The notes below the pieces were generated by a model. The model was not told the origin of the DNA, did no database searches, and saw only the letters and a program-made list of their open reading frames with translations. The translations under genes and the position numbers were made by a program. This document shows, one piece after another, positions 10,381 to 20,068 of a DNA stretch of 64,000 nt; within the stretch, counting starts at the first letter, position 1, and the number at the start of each line of letters is the position of its first letter. Source of the stretch: Mactromeris polynyma (taxonomy: Eukaryota > Mollusca > Bivalvia > Venerida > Mactridae); the NCBI GenBank assembly GCA_032209605.1, contig JASFXZ010000040.1:3286001-3350000 (forward strand). The letters are read 5' to 3'.

Positions 10381-11562
10381 GCAGTTTCCAAAGGTGTGAA
10401 AGATATTCGTTAATCCTATTAAACGATTACCTATAATCAAGTGAGAAGTTTATTTCATATAACTTGGCCCAATTCACTCAATCCTCACTTAACTAGAGAA
10501 CTATCAAACTGAATGTATTATCATATATTATATAATACACAATCACTTGTAATATTCATCCTTACGTATTACTATGTAATTGATGTCATTCAGTAATATA
10601 TGTATTTATTTTTCCACATCACATAATAAACTAGAAGTACTGTTCTGTTAACAGAACGCATACACAACGTAACATATAGTTTATTGGCATTAAATATTTT
10701 CACAAAATATAGGCAAACAAAGAAATAAGTACATAAGTGGTTTAAAAGCGAAAAAACTCGCCCTGGTTGTCTCCCTTATCAGTTTACTATTTTTACAGGA
10801 ATATTCTCGAACCAGTGAAGTTGCAGACTATGCTGCAGATTTGTATGAATAAAATAAACACAGTATAACAATTACACATACTCAGAGACATAGTACAACC
10901 GAGACATATTTTATAGGTATCTAGCCTCGCCAGTGTTAATTCTGCTTTAAGTTATCAGGAACATGAATACTATATATAACTTTGTGATCTTCATGAAACT
11001 TCATAGTTTATCTGTGTGGAATATCGCCCAGTAAAATAATCACCCGCGTGTCCAAATGCATTTATCCAATGTAAATAGCAGCATCTGTGCTTACCAATTA
11101 TGATATCACCAACTATCTGAATATTATCATGGCACAGTAGTCGAGGTGTATCTATAGCACCCGACTGATCCGAAGATAGTGGGCTCGAATCCTGCATTGT
11201 GTGAGGTTGAACTGCATCATGTAGATCTTGTAGATTTCGAGACCAGATACAGCTGGGCAGTATAAACTATTAATTTCTTTGGTCCTTTAGGTAATGTTTT
11301 TCCTAAATTTACAGTACTTCCGGTTGTTTGTTCATTATATTTTTCTATTATCAGTAGTATATCATTATTTGCTTTCACACGTCAAGTTAACTTTTTAACA
11401 ATTACATATTGACAAAGTCATTTTTATCAGTACAATATTGATTAAGACTCTATATTGACAAGGACTTTTATCAAGACATTTATTTTTACACTAATCAACA
11501 CAATATTAAAACTATTTGCATTACTGAATTTGGACACTCGACTGTCGTCTTACTTATTTGTA
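10381..11562. other. Noncoding remainder of repeat unit copy II
   Basis: It matches about 1922-3120 and includes the tRNA-like relic at 11127-11268. I see no coding frame or other element. Confidence 0.5.
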
Positions 11563-11667
11563 TACTTGACACTTCCCTAATAAGGCACGAGTTTAGGTTA
11601 GTAACCCAGGAAGAAGTCATCGTAACTTGTTTCACAATCGATGTAAAATATAGAGCTTCATGTTTGA

Positions 11668-11877
11668 AATAAAAAAAGGTCCCTGTGATACACCTCGGAT
11701 AATTTACACAAGCCTTTGAAGATCATATCTGGGTTCTTTTACGAGCCCGTTGTAAAGCTCTTTTTTTCAAAGTCTCGTCCGAAAGACTGTTTGTTCTGTC
11801 AGTGGTGGAGCGGGGAATCGAACCTGCGATCCATTGGTTACTAGTCCACCGCGTTACCACTGGACCACGGGTCCACC
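11668..11877 (-). mobile_element. tRNA-derived SINE, second copy
   Basis: Related to 1543-1832. It shares the central CAAAGTCTCGTCCGAAAGA stretch, and a tRNA-like head follows on the minus strand with GGTCCAGTGGTAACGCG and GGTTCGATTCC. The tail is an A-rich run at the left end. It is more diverged in the anticodon arm. I could not find a clear target duplication. Confidence 0.7.
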
Positions 11878-12187
11878 CTAGTGGTTGTTTTACCATTCAG
11901 TTTGGCTGTTAAATAAACTGTTTGGTGCACTTGCTGTTTCCTTTATAATCTGTAGTGACACTGCTCAGAAGTAACTCAAGCATATGTAATTTTCGAAACT
12001 TGAAACTTATTTCCGAAAACAAACTGTACCGCACTTGTGATGAACCTTTGGATGCGATTCGGAAGTTAAATCTTATTGACGTGATTTCAATATAATACAT
12101 ACTTTTTACATCACAAACTATTTTTTAACCCCCGTACAAGTGTAGAGTATATATCAAGTGGGATGAGTCAACACTTGACTAAATCTG

Positions 12188-12194
12188 TATAAAG
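12188..12194 (+). promoter_or_regulatory. Candidate TATA box upstream of a possible 5' noncoding exon
   Basis: TATAAAG lies about 17 bp before a block (12205-12304) that is conserved at 46259-46356. The second copy has TATTTAAAGG in the same relative place. It may serve the membrane-protein gene at 20069. The link is inference only. Confidence 0.3.
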
Positions 12195-12204
12195 AAAACT
12201 GGTT

Positions 12205-12304
12205 TTTCTCGGCAAAGTTTACAATTGTGTGATTGCTCAGCTGTTCAGTGAAATACAATTTCGACTAGGTTGTCTGATTATTGTGCATACCAGCGAAATC
12301 ACAG
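12205..12304 (+). other. Possible 5' noncoding exon of the membrane-protein family
   Basis: A 100-bp block runs from TTCTCGGCAAAG to GCGAAATCACAG and is followed by a strong splice donor, GTGAGT. It is found again before pseudogene D at 46259-46356, with the same donor. The coding genes have an acceptor-like TTCTAG 12 bp before their ATG. So this could be exon 1, spliced over about 7.7 kb to 20057. No copy is seen ahead of the gene at 36089. Confidence 0.35.
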
Positions 12305-12527
12305 GTGAGTGTGAATAATGCATTGCATAATATACTTTGTGAATATGGTTATACATTTAAAAATGTTACAGTTTCATTTCTTCGATCGACGGTGATGCTT
12401 TCTTACTTAGTAAATGCACTGTTTTTATTTCTAACGGTTACTGATTTTGAACACTGCTCTACTGACAGTCGCCCAGTAATTTGCAATTTTTCGAATATTG
12501 TCATAATAAATTTGCAAACATGTACCT

Positions 12528-13413
12528 CAGGCCCGGATCTACCGGGGGGGGGGAGGGGGCACGGGGGCCTTGTAAAATTCATGAAGGGGTTTTGGCCGCC
12601 TTGTAAAATTCACGAAGGGGATTTTGTCCACCTTGTACAAAATGAGTGAAGGGGATTTTGTCCGGGGGGGGGGGGTTGTCCTACAAGCCATACGTACACA
12701 TGGTAGGTGTATTTTCAAAACGCTATACTTGAAAACTATGCAACATAACTTTATTTCAAAAAAAAATTATAGAGGCAAATAATTAAATAATGTTCTCTTG
12801 TAAAAAAAATGAATTGTGATTTCTGTGCCAAATGGGCCATTTTTTCTGCGCTCACAGCCAATTATTTTATGTCAGAGATGATAAACACATTTATATTATT
12901 TCAGGGAGCATACATAAACCTGTGTGTAGTTTAAGTATATACTTTAGGTGGTTAACAGTTAATACAGTTTTTAAGTGTGCTCCCTGATCATGTTCATTTT
13001 GGACATTAAAAAGAGTCAACTTCTGCCAAATCAGCATGAAAGTTTTAATATCTACACTATTTCCCAGAGTTTATGACGAAATTGGCTTCTTATTCACTTG
13101 TGACAAGGGTTTTTAGTGAATGCTGATTGGAAGTAGGTACAGGAGGGGCTGTCCCCTGGAAATTTGTTAAAATGATGGTACTTTAACAAGATAATACAAG
13201 TGCAATTCTCATAAATGAGTCCTAAAAATTAAGACTACGAAATGCACCAGAAGCCACCATTTCATAAATATATTATAAAAAAATTACGGGGAAGATCCCC
13301 CGGACCCCCCTTAAAGGAGGGGGATAAACCCCTCCCGTACCTACCCCCATCTCAAGTGCGGGGCATTTTCATTATGTTTGGCTCCCAGTCGGGAATTTCT
13401 GGATCCGGGCCTG
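12528..13413. mobile_element. Non-autonomous hAT-like element, 886 bp
   Basis: Its ends are inverted repeats: CAGGCCCGGATC at the left and GATCCGGGCCTG at the right. TACCT flanks both ends (12523-12527 and 13414-13418). The related sequence at about 46700 has one TTCCT and no insert, which fixes the boundaries. The CAG start is hAT-like. A 5-bp (or 6-bp, GTACCT) duplication would fit the hAT5/hAT6 groups rather than classical 8-bp hATs. The inside is noncoding and rich in G and C runs. Confidence 0.7.
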
Positions 13414-13604
13414 TACCTGGTTGTGTCAATTTTGTGTGGGGGTTAACCAATAATTCATTGGATCATGTTATCTGCAAACACCTTTTTATAATTTCCAAAT
13501 GCCTGACACATCCATAGATCTGAATAACTGAAAGTTAAGTATCTTCTGTATTATGACTTTTATCATTCATCAACTAAATGCGTCACGTATTAGCAACATA
13601 AAAT

Positions 13605-13635
13605 CTGGGACCAATATATATATAATTGGTCCCAG
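13605..13635. repeat. Short hairpin
   Basis: CTGGGACCAAT and ATTGGTCCCAG form a perfect stem around an AT-only loop. It is isolated, with no gene context. Confidence 0.5.
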
Positions 13636-13964
13636 ATAAAACATTGAAAACATCAACAGATACATACATTATACTGCATTAATACATTCAGTTCTACCTT
13701 TTATGGAAACAATGAAAAGTTTAAATCCTATCCAACACTTGCAGCTTATTATATTAATACTATTGTATTCTTCTTTAATGTGTATGATATGTTTATAAAA
13801 TATGAACATGAATACTGGAACTATTGAATACTCAAGTTTTTTAAATGGATGTACGAGATCAGCAAATTTACCGAAAAGATTAGCAATTTGTTTCAGTGGA
13901 CCTACTGGATTTTTTTTCAAAATGAAAAATGAATAGACTAACAAAACGTTGTATCGAATGATAA

Positions 13965-14155
13965 GAAACTATGGTGTGCTTATATTGACTATGAACGTGC
14001 TTTTGATACTGTAATTTGTGATGGTTTATGGGTAAAGTTGATGAAATCCGGACTTAGTTGTAAAATATTAACCTTGCTCAAAGCAGGGACCGTATAGTGT
14101 GTTCCAGCTCAAAGCTATGTACACAAATGTTAAATCATGTGTGAAATTGTCTTCT
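13965..14155 (+). pseudogene. Reverse transcriptase relic in U1
   Basis: A short frame reads AYIDYERAFDTVICDGLW then KLMKSGL, the RT motif around the first catalytic Asp. After a short disrupting insert, MYTNVKSCVKL follows in another frame. It is a fragment of an old non-LTR element different from the one at 4972. The same relic is at 33165-33345 in U2. Confidence 0.65.
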
Positions 14156-14845
14156 CAATCGAAACCTAGATAGACTATATTTATGACTCATATTTCTTAC
14201 ACACAGTTGATATTTCTAAAAATACAGATTATTCTTAAAAGTTCTGTATGTACATACTTTTGCTGACTGGTCTAATTCTGAATACCACTTTTGTTTATAT
14301 TGGTCTTTTATTCTCTGTAAAAGTGCATTGCTATGTGTTTGTCAACTGTGAAATTCATCTTTAAAACCAAGATTATCCATCATTGTTTTGATGTTTTTGT
14401 CCAATAAATTATGTATAATCCATAATTGTTACGCATATACATGTACTAGTATAACATTTTACGCATTACAGTATTGGTGTTGCTATACAATTTTATGATG
14501 TGCTGTCCTCTATATAAAAATATTAGAACAAATATGTTGGTAATATATCGTGGCCAAATATTAAAAAAAGACAATGGGGTTTGCCATTGAGCACTATGTA
14601 ATTTTTTCTTAATATGATATCTGATATATATATAGTCACCACCTGTTGTTATCTAAAATGCGAAATGAAGACAAACAGAGATTGCGAAAATCATGTTTTA
14701 CTGTAATAAATTTTCGATACACATGTATCACTCGTTAAAGCGACATTACATTGTTTTCTCTGTTTAGCTTCAAACCACCTAAAATTGCATTTCACTCCAA
14801 AACTGCTTTTCTTTGATTTATTTTGACGAGTTTCTAAACTGAAAG
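14156..14845. other. Noncoding spacer in U1
   Basis: AT-rich sequence repeated in U2 at about 33346-33988. I see nothing in it beyond the duplication. Confidence 0.4.
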
Positions 14846-15118
14846 TCACTTTTTGACATCAAAGCGAAAATAGGGACATCGACAAATCAAGGAGGATTTT
14901 CTTAATAATCGTTCAAATGCATCATAAAGTTTTGCCTTGTACTTTGTTTCGGCTAGGTAGGCTGTATAATGGTAGCTACTTAGCTCTCTAGCATCGCAAA
15001 CATACATTTGTCTCTTTTCAACAGAACACTTATTTTGTCTGTTACAATTAAAAACATCATCTTGTATTTTTGATGATGGAGTGCAATTATTTATACCACG
15101 GACATATAAACCAGATTT
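14846..15118 (-). other. Exon-like open stretch, unrecognised protein end
   Basis: The minus strand is open for 90 codons. It runs from a possible acceptor (TATAG at 15119-15123) to a stop at 14846-14848. The composition looks protein-like: six Cys, with stretches such as QMYVCDARELSSYHYTAYL and a basic end, RFDVKK. It has no start codon near its beginning, so it would be a terminal exon. In U2 the same stretch (33989-34271) is broken by an insertion of about 10 bp. I do not recognise the family. It may be the remains of a minus-strand gene captured in the unit. Confidence 0.35.
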
Positions 15119-15788
15119 CTATATTCGGGTATTTGTTTAATATATTTGCAAATAAACATTCAATTTAAAAAGCAGGTTTTGGACACGATAATCGGATCCC
15201 GACTAGTCTATGATTTAGGAATAAAATCTTGACGCATTAATTTTCAAATATTACCAGAGACATAAATGGTAAAGTTTTATCATTTTTTAGCAAACAAATC
15301 AAGCTAATCTGTCATACAGTGACGTGAATAAGAATCAAATGTATATTATTCATGAAATGATCTATCTTGCAGAAATCGATACAAAACTTATAAAATGTCA
15401 AACCTAACACTTTGAAATTTATTTTATATAAGTTATGCAACTATTTGTCTAAATAACTGTAACATCCGTATTTTACAATATTAATAGCATTAATATTATA
15501 ATTTTCACTTTTAAATATAAAGTTGAACAATATCATATCAAAATATATTTATTGTAATCGAATTATACTGTTTTAAATTTCACACCTTTACAGAATAAAA
15601 AGTCAATATATTGTCACCCTATAATGAACCACACCAATATTTCATTTCAAAGCTATTCTATAAACAGTCACATTTCGCCTAAATTCTTCCCTATAAAGCG
15701 CACTAAATGTTAATTAACAGCTTGTATAATCGCTGCTGGACCCTAGTGTGACCGTCCAGAGATCAATGGCCATAAAACTTCGGTCATA
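15119..15788. other. Noncoding spacer in U1
   Basis: AT-rich sequence repeated in U2 at about 34272-34930, with its end also found in the decayed unit near 31150-31260. There is no gene. Confidence 0.4.
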
Positions 15789-15796
15789 CTCGGTCA

Positions 15797-15976
15797 GGTA
15801 TCGAGACTTTTCAACCCCAAGACTTTTCAACCCCAAGACTTTTCAACCCCTATGGTAAAATGTCCAAGACTTTTCAACCCCACTGTCATTTTCAACCCCT
15901 AATTAGCCTAAGGCTTTTCAACCCCTGTTAAAATCAAGACTTTTCAACCCCTAATAAACCAAGACTTTTCAACCCC
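15797..15976 (+). repeat. Left iteron array, about 8 copies
   Basis: Eight occurrences of a motif with core CTTTTCAACCCC, mostly AAGACTTTTCAACCCC, spaced irregularly from 0 to about 20 bp. One copy is shortened to ATTTTCAACCCC and one reads GGCTTTTCAACCCC. Such arrays usually bind a transposase or another protein cooperatively; here that is inference. Confidence 0.9.
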
Positions 15977-18693
15977 TCTAATATGTTTTTAATTGGACAA
16001 TTATCACATTTGTTACCTGGAAAAATGTTGACAATCACTTTGTTTAAGTTTAATTTTTAAGTGTATTTACATTCCAAAATGAATACTAATAAAGATATAT
16101 ACACACAAAATACACACAGTCATTCTATCACATTTTATTTGGCCTAAAACTGCAGGTGGAATTTAATTGGTATTTAATTGATGATGTGATTTGTTATTCT
16201 AATTAAGTCTAATTACGCTGTCACTTACACTCAAAAATTATTTATTTATATATACATAACTTATTGCCTCCATTTTCTGGAGATATATGGTTTAACAATT
16301 ATTTATGAATAAATACATACATAAAGGAAGAATAGTGAATACTATAATTATACAGCATATAGAAAGGAAAAAAGGACGAATACATAGCCAAGAGAATAGA
16401 ATAAAACATCAAGTCTCTTGCACGTAACTAGTCTCACATAATGTTAACATTTGACCTCACGGAGTATGTTTAGTTCAAACGAATCGAAAGTTTGACACTA
16501 TACATGTAAGGAAATGGTAATACGTATTATTGGTAAATCAGTCTCAGGAATTTGCCGAGACTGCTTCACCAATTCAAACTATTCAACCACTTTTTATTCA
16601 AACTGGCACATAAATTGACTCGGAAACACTTTTTATTTCACTCTGGCACACTATTTATTTACACTGTCACAATTACTTGCACATACACTTAACCGTATAA
16701 CTCGCCGATTTCACGCAGGAAATCCTCGCATACAATGTCCCGTTCATCATACTTGTCCCAGAGTAGTTACGTAACACAGTCAACAAACATAACAATTACA
16801 TTGTCTTTATTGGTATAGTCGATCATTAATCATTGACCATTTGTTATATTAAAAAGCTGTTTATATTAATGATATTTGGTCGATTTTAATAATTGTATTT
16901 AACTAACTACTCCTTATTTCTGAAAAATAAATATCAATAGTAGCACTCCTAAATCTTATCATCTTATCTAAACACCCGCTACAGCGGCTTCTCACCTTGT
17001 TAATCACCTCGCTAGGCGAGCACGCGTCATTACGTAACACAGTCAACAAACATAACAATACATTATCTTTATTTAAGCACTGACTCAAAGATTGAATTGA
17101 TAAACCTTCCAAAATTAATTTATTATGCAAATGATATTAGAACTCAATAATTGCCCTTTCCTCATGTCATCTGTATATGTTGCCTTGTTTTTTCTTTATT
17201 GGTACATATAGACTGAGATATACCTGGTACATGTATATATATTTTCATTGACCACATTGCTAATGTAACACAATTGTTTCACATTCATGAAATCTCTTTG
17301 TAAACTAATATTTCTTGTACGACTTTCTCTACATTATATATATTGTATTGTATGCTATACACATGTAGGCCTACGAATGTTTTATTCAATAAATATGATT
17401 GAGTTGAGTTATTGGTTAAACCTAAACGAAGTTCGGAAATCATTATGTTTTAAGACACATTATATATATTTATTTGTTTCAACCTGTATTACTCTATCAA
17501 AATCGGTGATTAAAGAGAATATATATCTTAATAATTATTATGGCATCTGCAATCTTAGGTACTATATGAAAAACATATATTAATTGATAAAGGCATTTTA
17601 TAAGAAGGACCTACTGATATACATTCATATAAGTCTTAACGACTTATCCAATTTTAGACAATTGTGAGAATAAACAGATTCATTCACCTATATATATAAT
17701 AACCGTACCATTTGAAGGCATTTAGCGGGCATATATCACCTTAAACACCGTACAATTGACAGTTTACACATAATTAAAAGTGTGATGGTTACATCAATAG
17801 AACACAATTGCCTTTGATCCAATAAACAAGTGCAACAAATAAAAACAAACAAACATTTAATTGTATTAAACAAATAATTTGCTAATTATTATGATGATCA
17901 AACAAAATATAATGACAAATTAAAGGAATGCAATTTGCAAATTGCGAATTGTGATTTACAATAACATACATTTACTACTGTCAATACCTTTCGTTGTAGT
18001 TTAATGCGCAAAATATATATACATGCATGTTTATGTTTCAAGTGGTGTAACATTTCAAAAGGAAAACTGTTAATCTCCAGTACATGACTAATTTAACGCG
18101 CATACAGCTAAATAATGTCGTTTTTATTAAAGTTAAGGCATTCGTATTAATTCCCTGAATAACAAATAAGTAGTTATGTTTCAAATTCAAATATCTCTTT
18201 CAGGAACATGATATGCCTTATACCCATTAGTGACAAAAACCGGCATCATATGATGTGCACGCAACAATCAAATATTTGCAATATCATTGTTTTATTTTCA
18301 AATAAAACCGACCATCTGTTCAGATATATATATATCACATATCCGTGTATGTTTCTACGATACAATAACAGTAAATATCATATTGCACAGTGTGCATATA
18401 CTACGCAAATGAGCGGAAAAACCTAAATGAAATCCATACGCTGCTTGTTTACAATTTACAAAACGAGTATTAATGATGAAAAATATTAACACTTTTGATG
18501 TATTAAATAAGAACCCTCATGCACACTGCAGCTAACACAAAAATAAATATGGTAACATTTACCGTTAACATGCAAGTTACTTATATGACATATTAACTAA
18601 GCATGTTCAGCAAAATTCATGTTTCAGACCTTATCAACACATTTTCAGTTTACACAGCAACTTTTAACAATTATATTTATCTTTGCACGAAAT
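15977..18693. other. AT-rich interior of the iteron element
   Basis: There is no recognised gene. A direct repeat of about 45 bp, beginning TTACGTAACACAGTCAAC, occurs at about 16767 and 17031. On the minus strand both copies lie inside short open stretches. One ends LRNDACSPSEVINKV...EIRSS with a stop at 16903. The other ends WDKYDERDIVCEDFLREIG with a stop at 16689. They may be the last codons of a lost protein gene. The plus-strand ORFs here look accidental. Confidence 0.35.
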
Positions 18694-18904
18694 AGGGGTT
18701 GAAAAGTCTTTAAAGTAGGGGTTGAAAAGTCTTCAAAGTAGGGGTTGAAAAGATAAATGTAGGGGTTGAAAATATTCAAACTAGGGGTTGAAAAGTCTCA
18801 ACAGGTAGGGGTTGAAAAGTCTTGAAATCAGGGGTTGAAAAGTCCTGGGGTTGAAAAGTCTTCATTTGAAAAGTGGGGTTGAAAAGTCTTGGGGTTGAAA
18901 AGTC
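18694..18904 (-). repeat. Right iteron array, about 10 copies
   Basis: Ten occurrences of AGGGGTTGAAAAGTCT or close variants, the reverse complement of the left motif, with 16-24 bp periodicity and denser spacing toward the outer end. Two inner copies have lost the AGTCT part. Confidence 0.9.
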
Positions 18905-18920
18905 TGTAAGCCCTCGGTCA

Positions 18921-19920
18921 TACTCGGATGGTCTTCCGAACATTTTCGAACGTGGTAAAAAACATACTATATAATTTTAAAGTGTAAAAAATACCATTTT
19001 CCTTTTTAAATATTTTCACAAAATAAATACCGACTGACAGAGAAATAATTACGGTTTATGAGACAATTTGCATTTTGTTAATATCATCAACCGTTTTATT
19101 TTAAATAAAAGGTAAACTATTTGAATGAATGGGGAATATTGAAACATTACAAACCGTTTGCATTTATTTGATATTTTTAACGGATAAAAAGTTATACTAA
19201 TTTAAAGCTAAAATCCTTCAAAGTTCTATTTAGGCATTTTTGCGCGGTATCGATTATCGGATGATGAGAATTCTGCCACATGTTTATTACAGACAGGGAA
19301 TGACAATTAGATATCAGAACACCAAAAACTATGCTTTATGCATGGTTTAATGTAAAGCAATCGTCACATTCAAAATTCATTTTTGTTCTTCAATGACCGC
19401 GAAGTTTCTTCTGAGAGAAGTAGGATTTAATTGTCTTATTTTTGCAAATGATGTCCAATTCAACGAAATAGAAGTGTTTTGGTCGACAAGAATGCGACTC
19501 CTTACCAAATATATAAACATATTTCTTTTCATTTCAAGAAATACATAACTTCTGTAAAAAGAAGTTTTATTTCACAACATAGTCATATACACTACACATT
19601 TGAAATAGACCGTAATGGTCCATGATAAAAATTAACATATGTACAGTTTTCATTAACATAATAGGCGACAGTCAGTTTAACATGGATACTGAAATATTCT
19701 TTTATTCCAAGGATGATAAAAAGGAAATAAAGAAAATTGTAAGAGTGATCAGTTTAAAGTACAGATATTGATATACCGTGTTGAAATATTCTGCTAAAAG
19801 TGCCCATAATTGTTTAGTATATGCTAAAATGCAAGTTCTATATTCGTTCAGTTATAACGGATACTATTTTATAGTGATACTTTATGCATTAACTCTAACA
19901 CTGTGTCCTTTTAGAAACAA
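18921..19920. other. Upstream region of gene A
   Basis: Noncoding AT-rich sequence conserved in U2 (34940-35940). I see no element other than the TATA box at its end. Confidence 0.4.
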
Positions 19921-19929
19921 TATATAAGG
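19921..19929 (+). promoter_or_regulatory. Candidate TATA box of gene A
   Basis: TATATAAGG lies 148 bp before the ATG of the gene at 20069 and is identical at 35941-35949 before the second gene. The decayed unit lacks it at the same place. Transcription would start near 19950. An acceptor-like TTCTAG at 20051-20056 allows an alternative start from a distant 5' exon. Confidence 0.45.
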
Positions 19930-20068
19930 ACGACAGCTAAGTAACTATGTACACTTGCAATGATACATTGATATTGATGTTATGTCGCTTTAATTTGTAG
20001 GATATCATCCGAACACGTTTCTATTATTCAGAGATAAGTCATTTTTTTATTCTAGGTTTACCTCTGGA

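Larger units (their letters stand above)
3192..11562. repeat. 3.1-kb repeat unit, copy II, split by a retrotransposon
   Basis: This is the second copy of the unit at 13-3120. It is interrupted at 4971/4972 by a non-LTR retrotransposon (to 9610), after which 756 bp of the unit are repeated before it continues to its end. It lacks the SINE found in copy I. Confidence 0.8.
15797..18912. mobile_element. 3.1-kb element with inverted iteron arrays at both ends
   Basis: The insertion is present in U1 and absent from U2. U2 (near 34930) has the intact site, so the junctions are exact: CTCGGTCA occurs at 15789-15796 and 18913-18920, and only once in U2. This is an 8-bp target duplication. The ends are GGTATCGAGACTTTTC and, inverted, GGCTTACAGACTTTTC. 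Each end is a cluster of the same 14-16 bp motif facing inward. The interior is AT-rich, with two related minus-strand coding-like remnants but no long ORF, so the element is probably non-autonomous. An 8-bp duplication occurs in hAT, P, Merlin and Zisupton/KDZ elements. The ends are not a typical CAG hAT start. The family is unassigned. Confidence 0.9.

Noticed and set aside
12281..12649. 122-codon ORF
   Set aside because: It runs from the possible 5' exon through intron into the hAT-like element, so it is a chance frame.
15797..15976. CRISPR or satellite array
   Set aside because: The motif is inverted at the other end of a bounded insertion with target duplication, so it is part of a mobile element.
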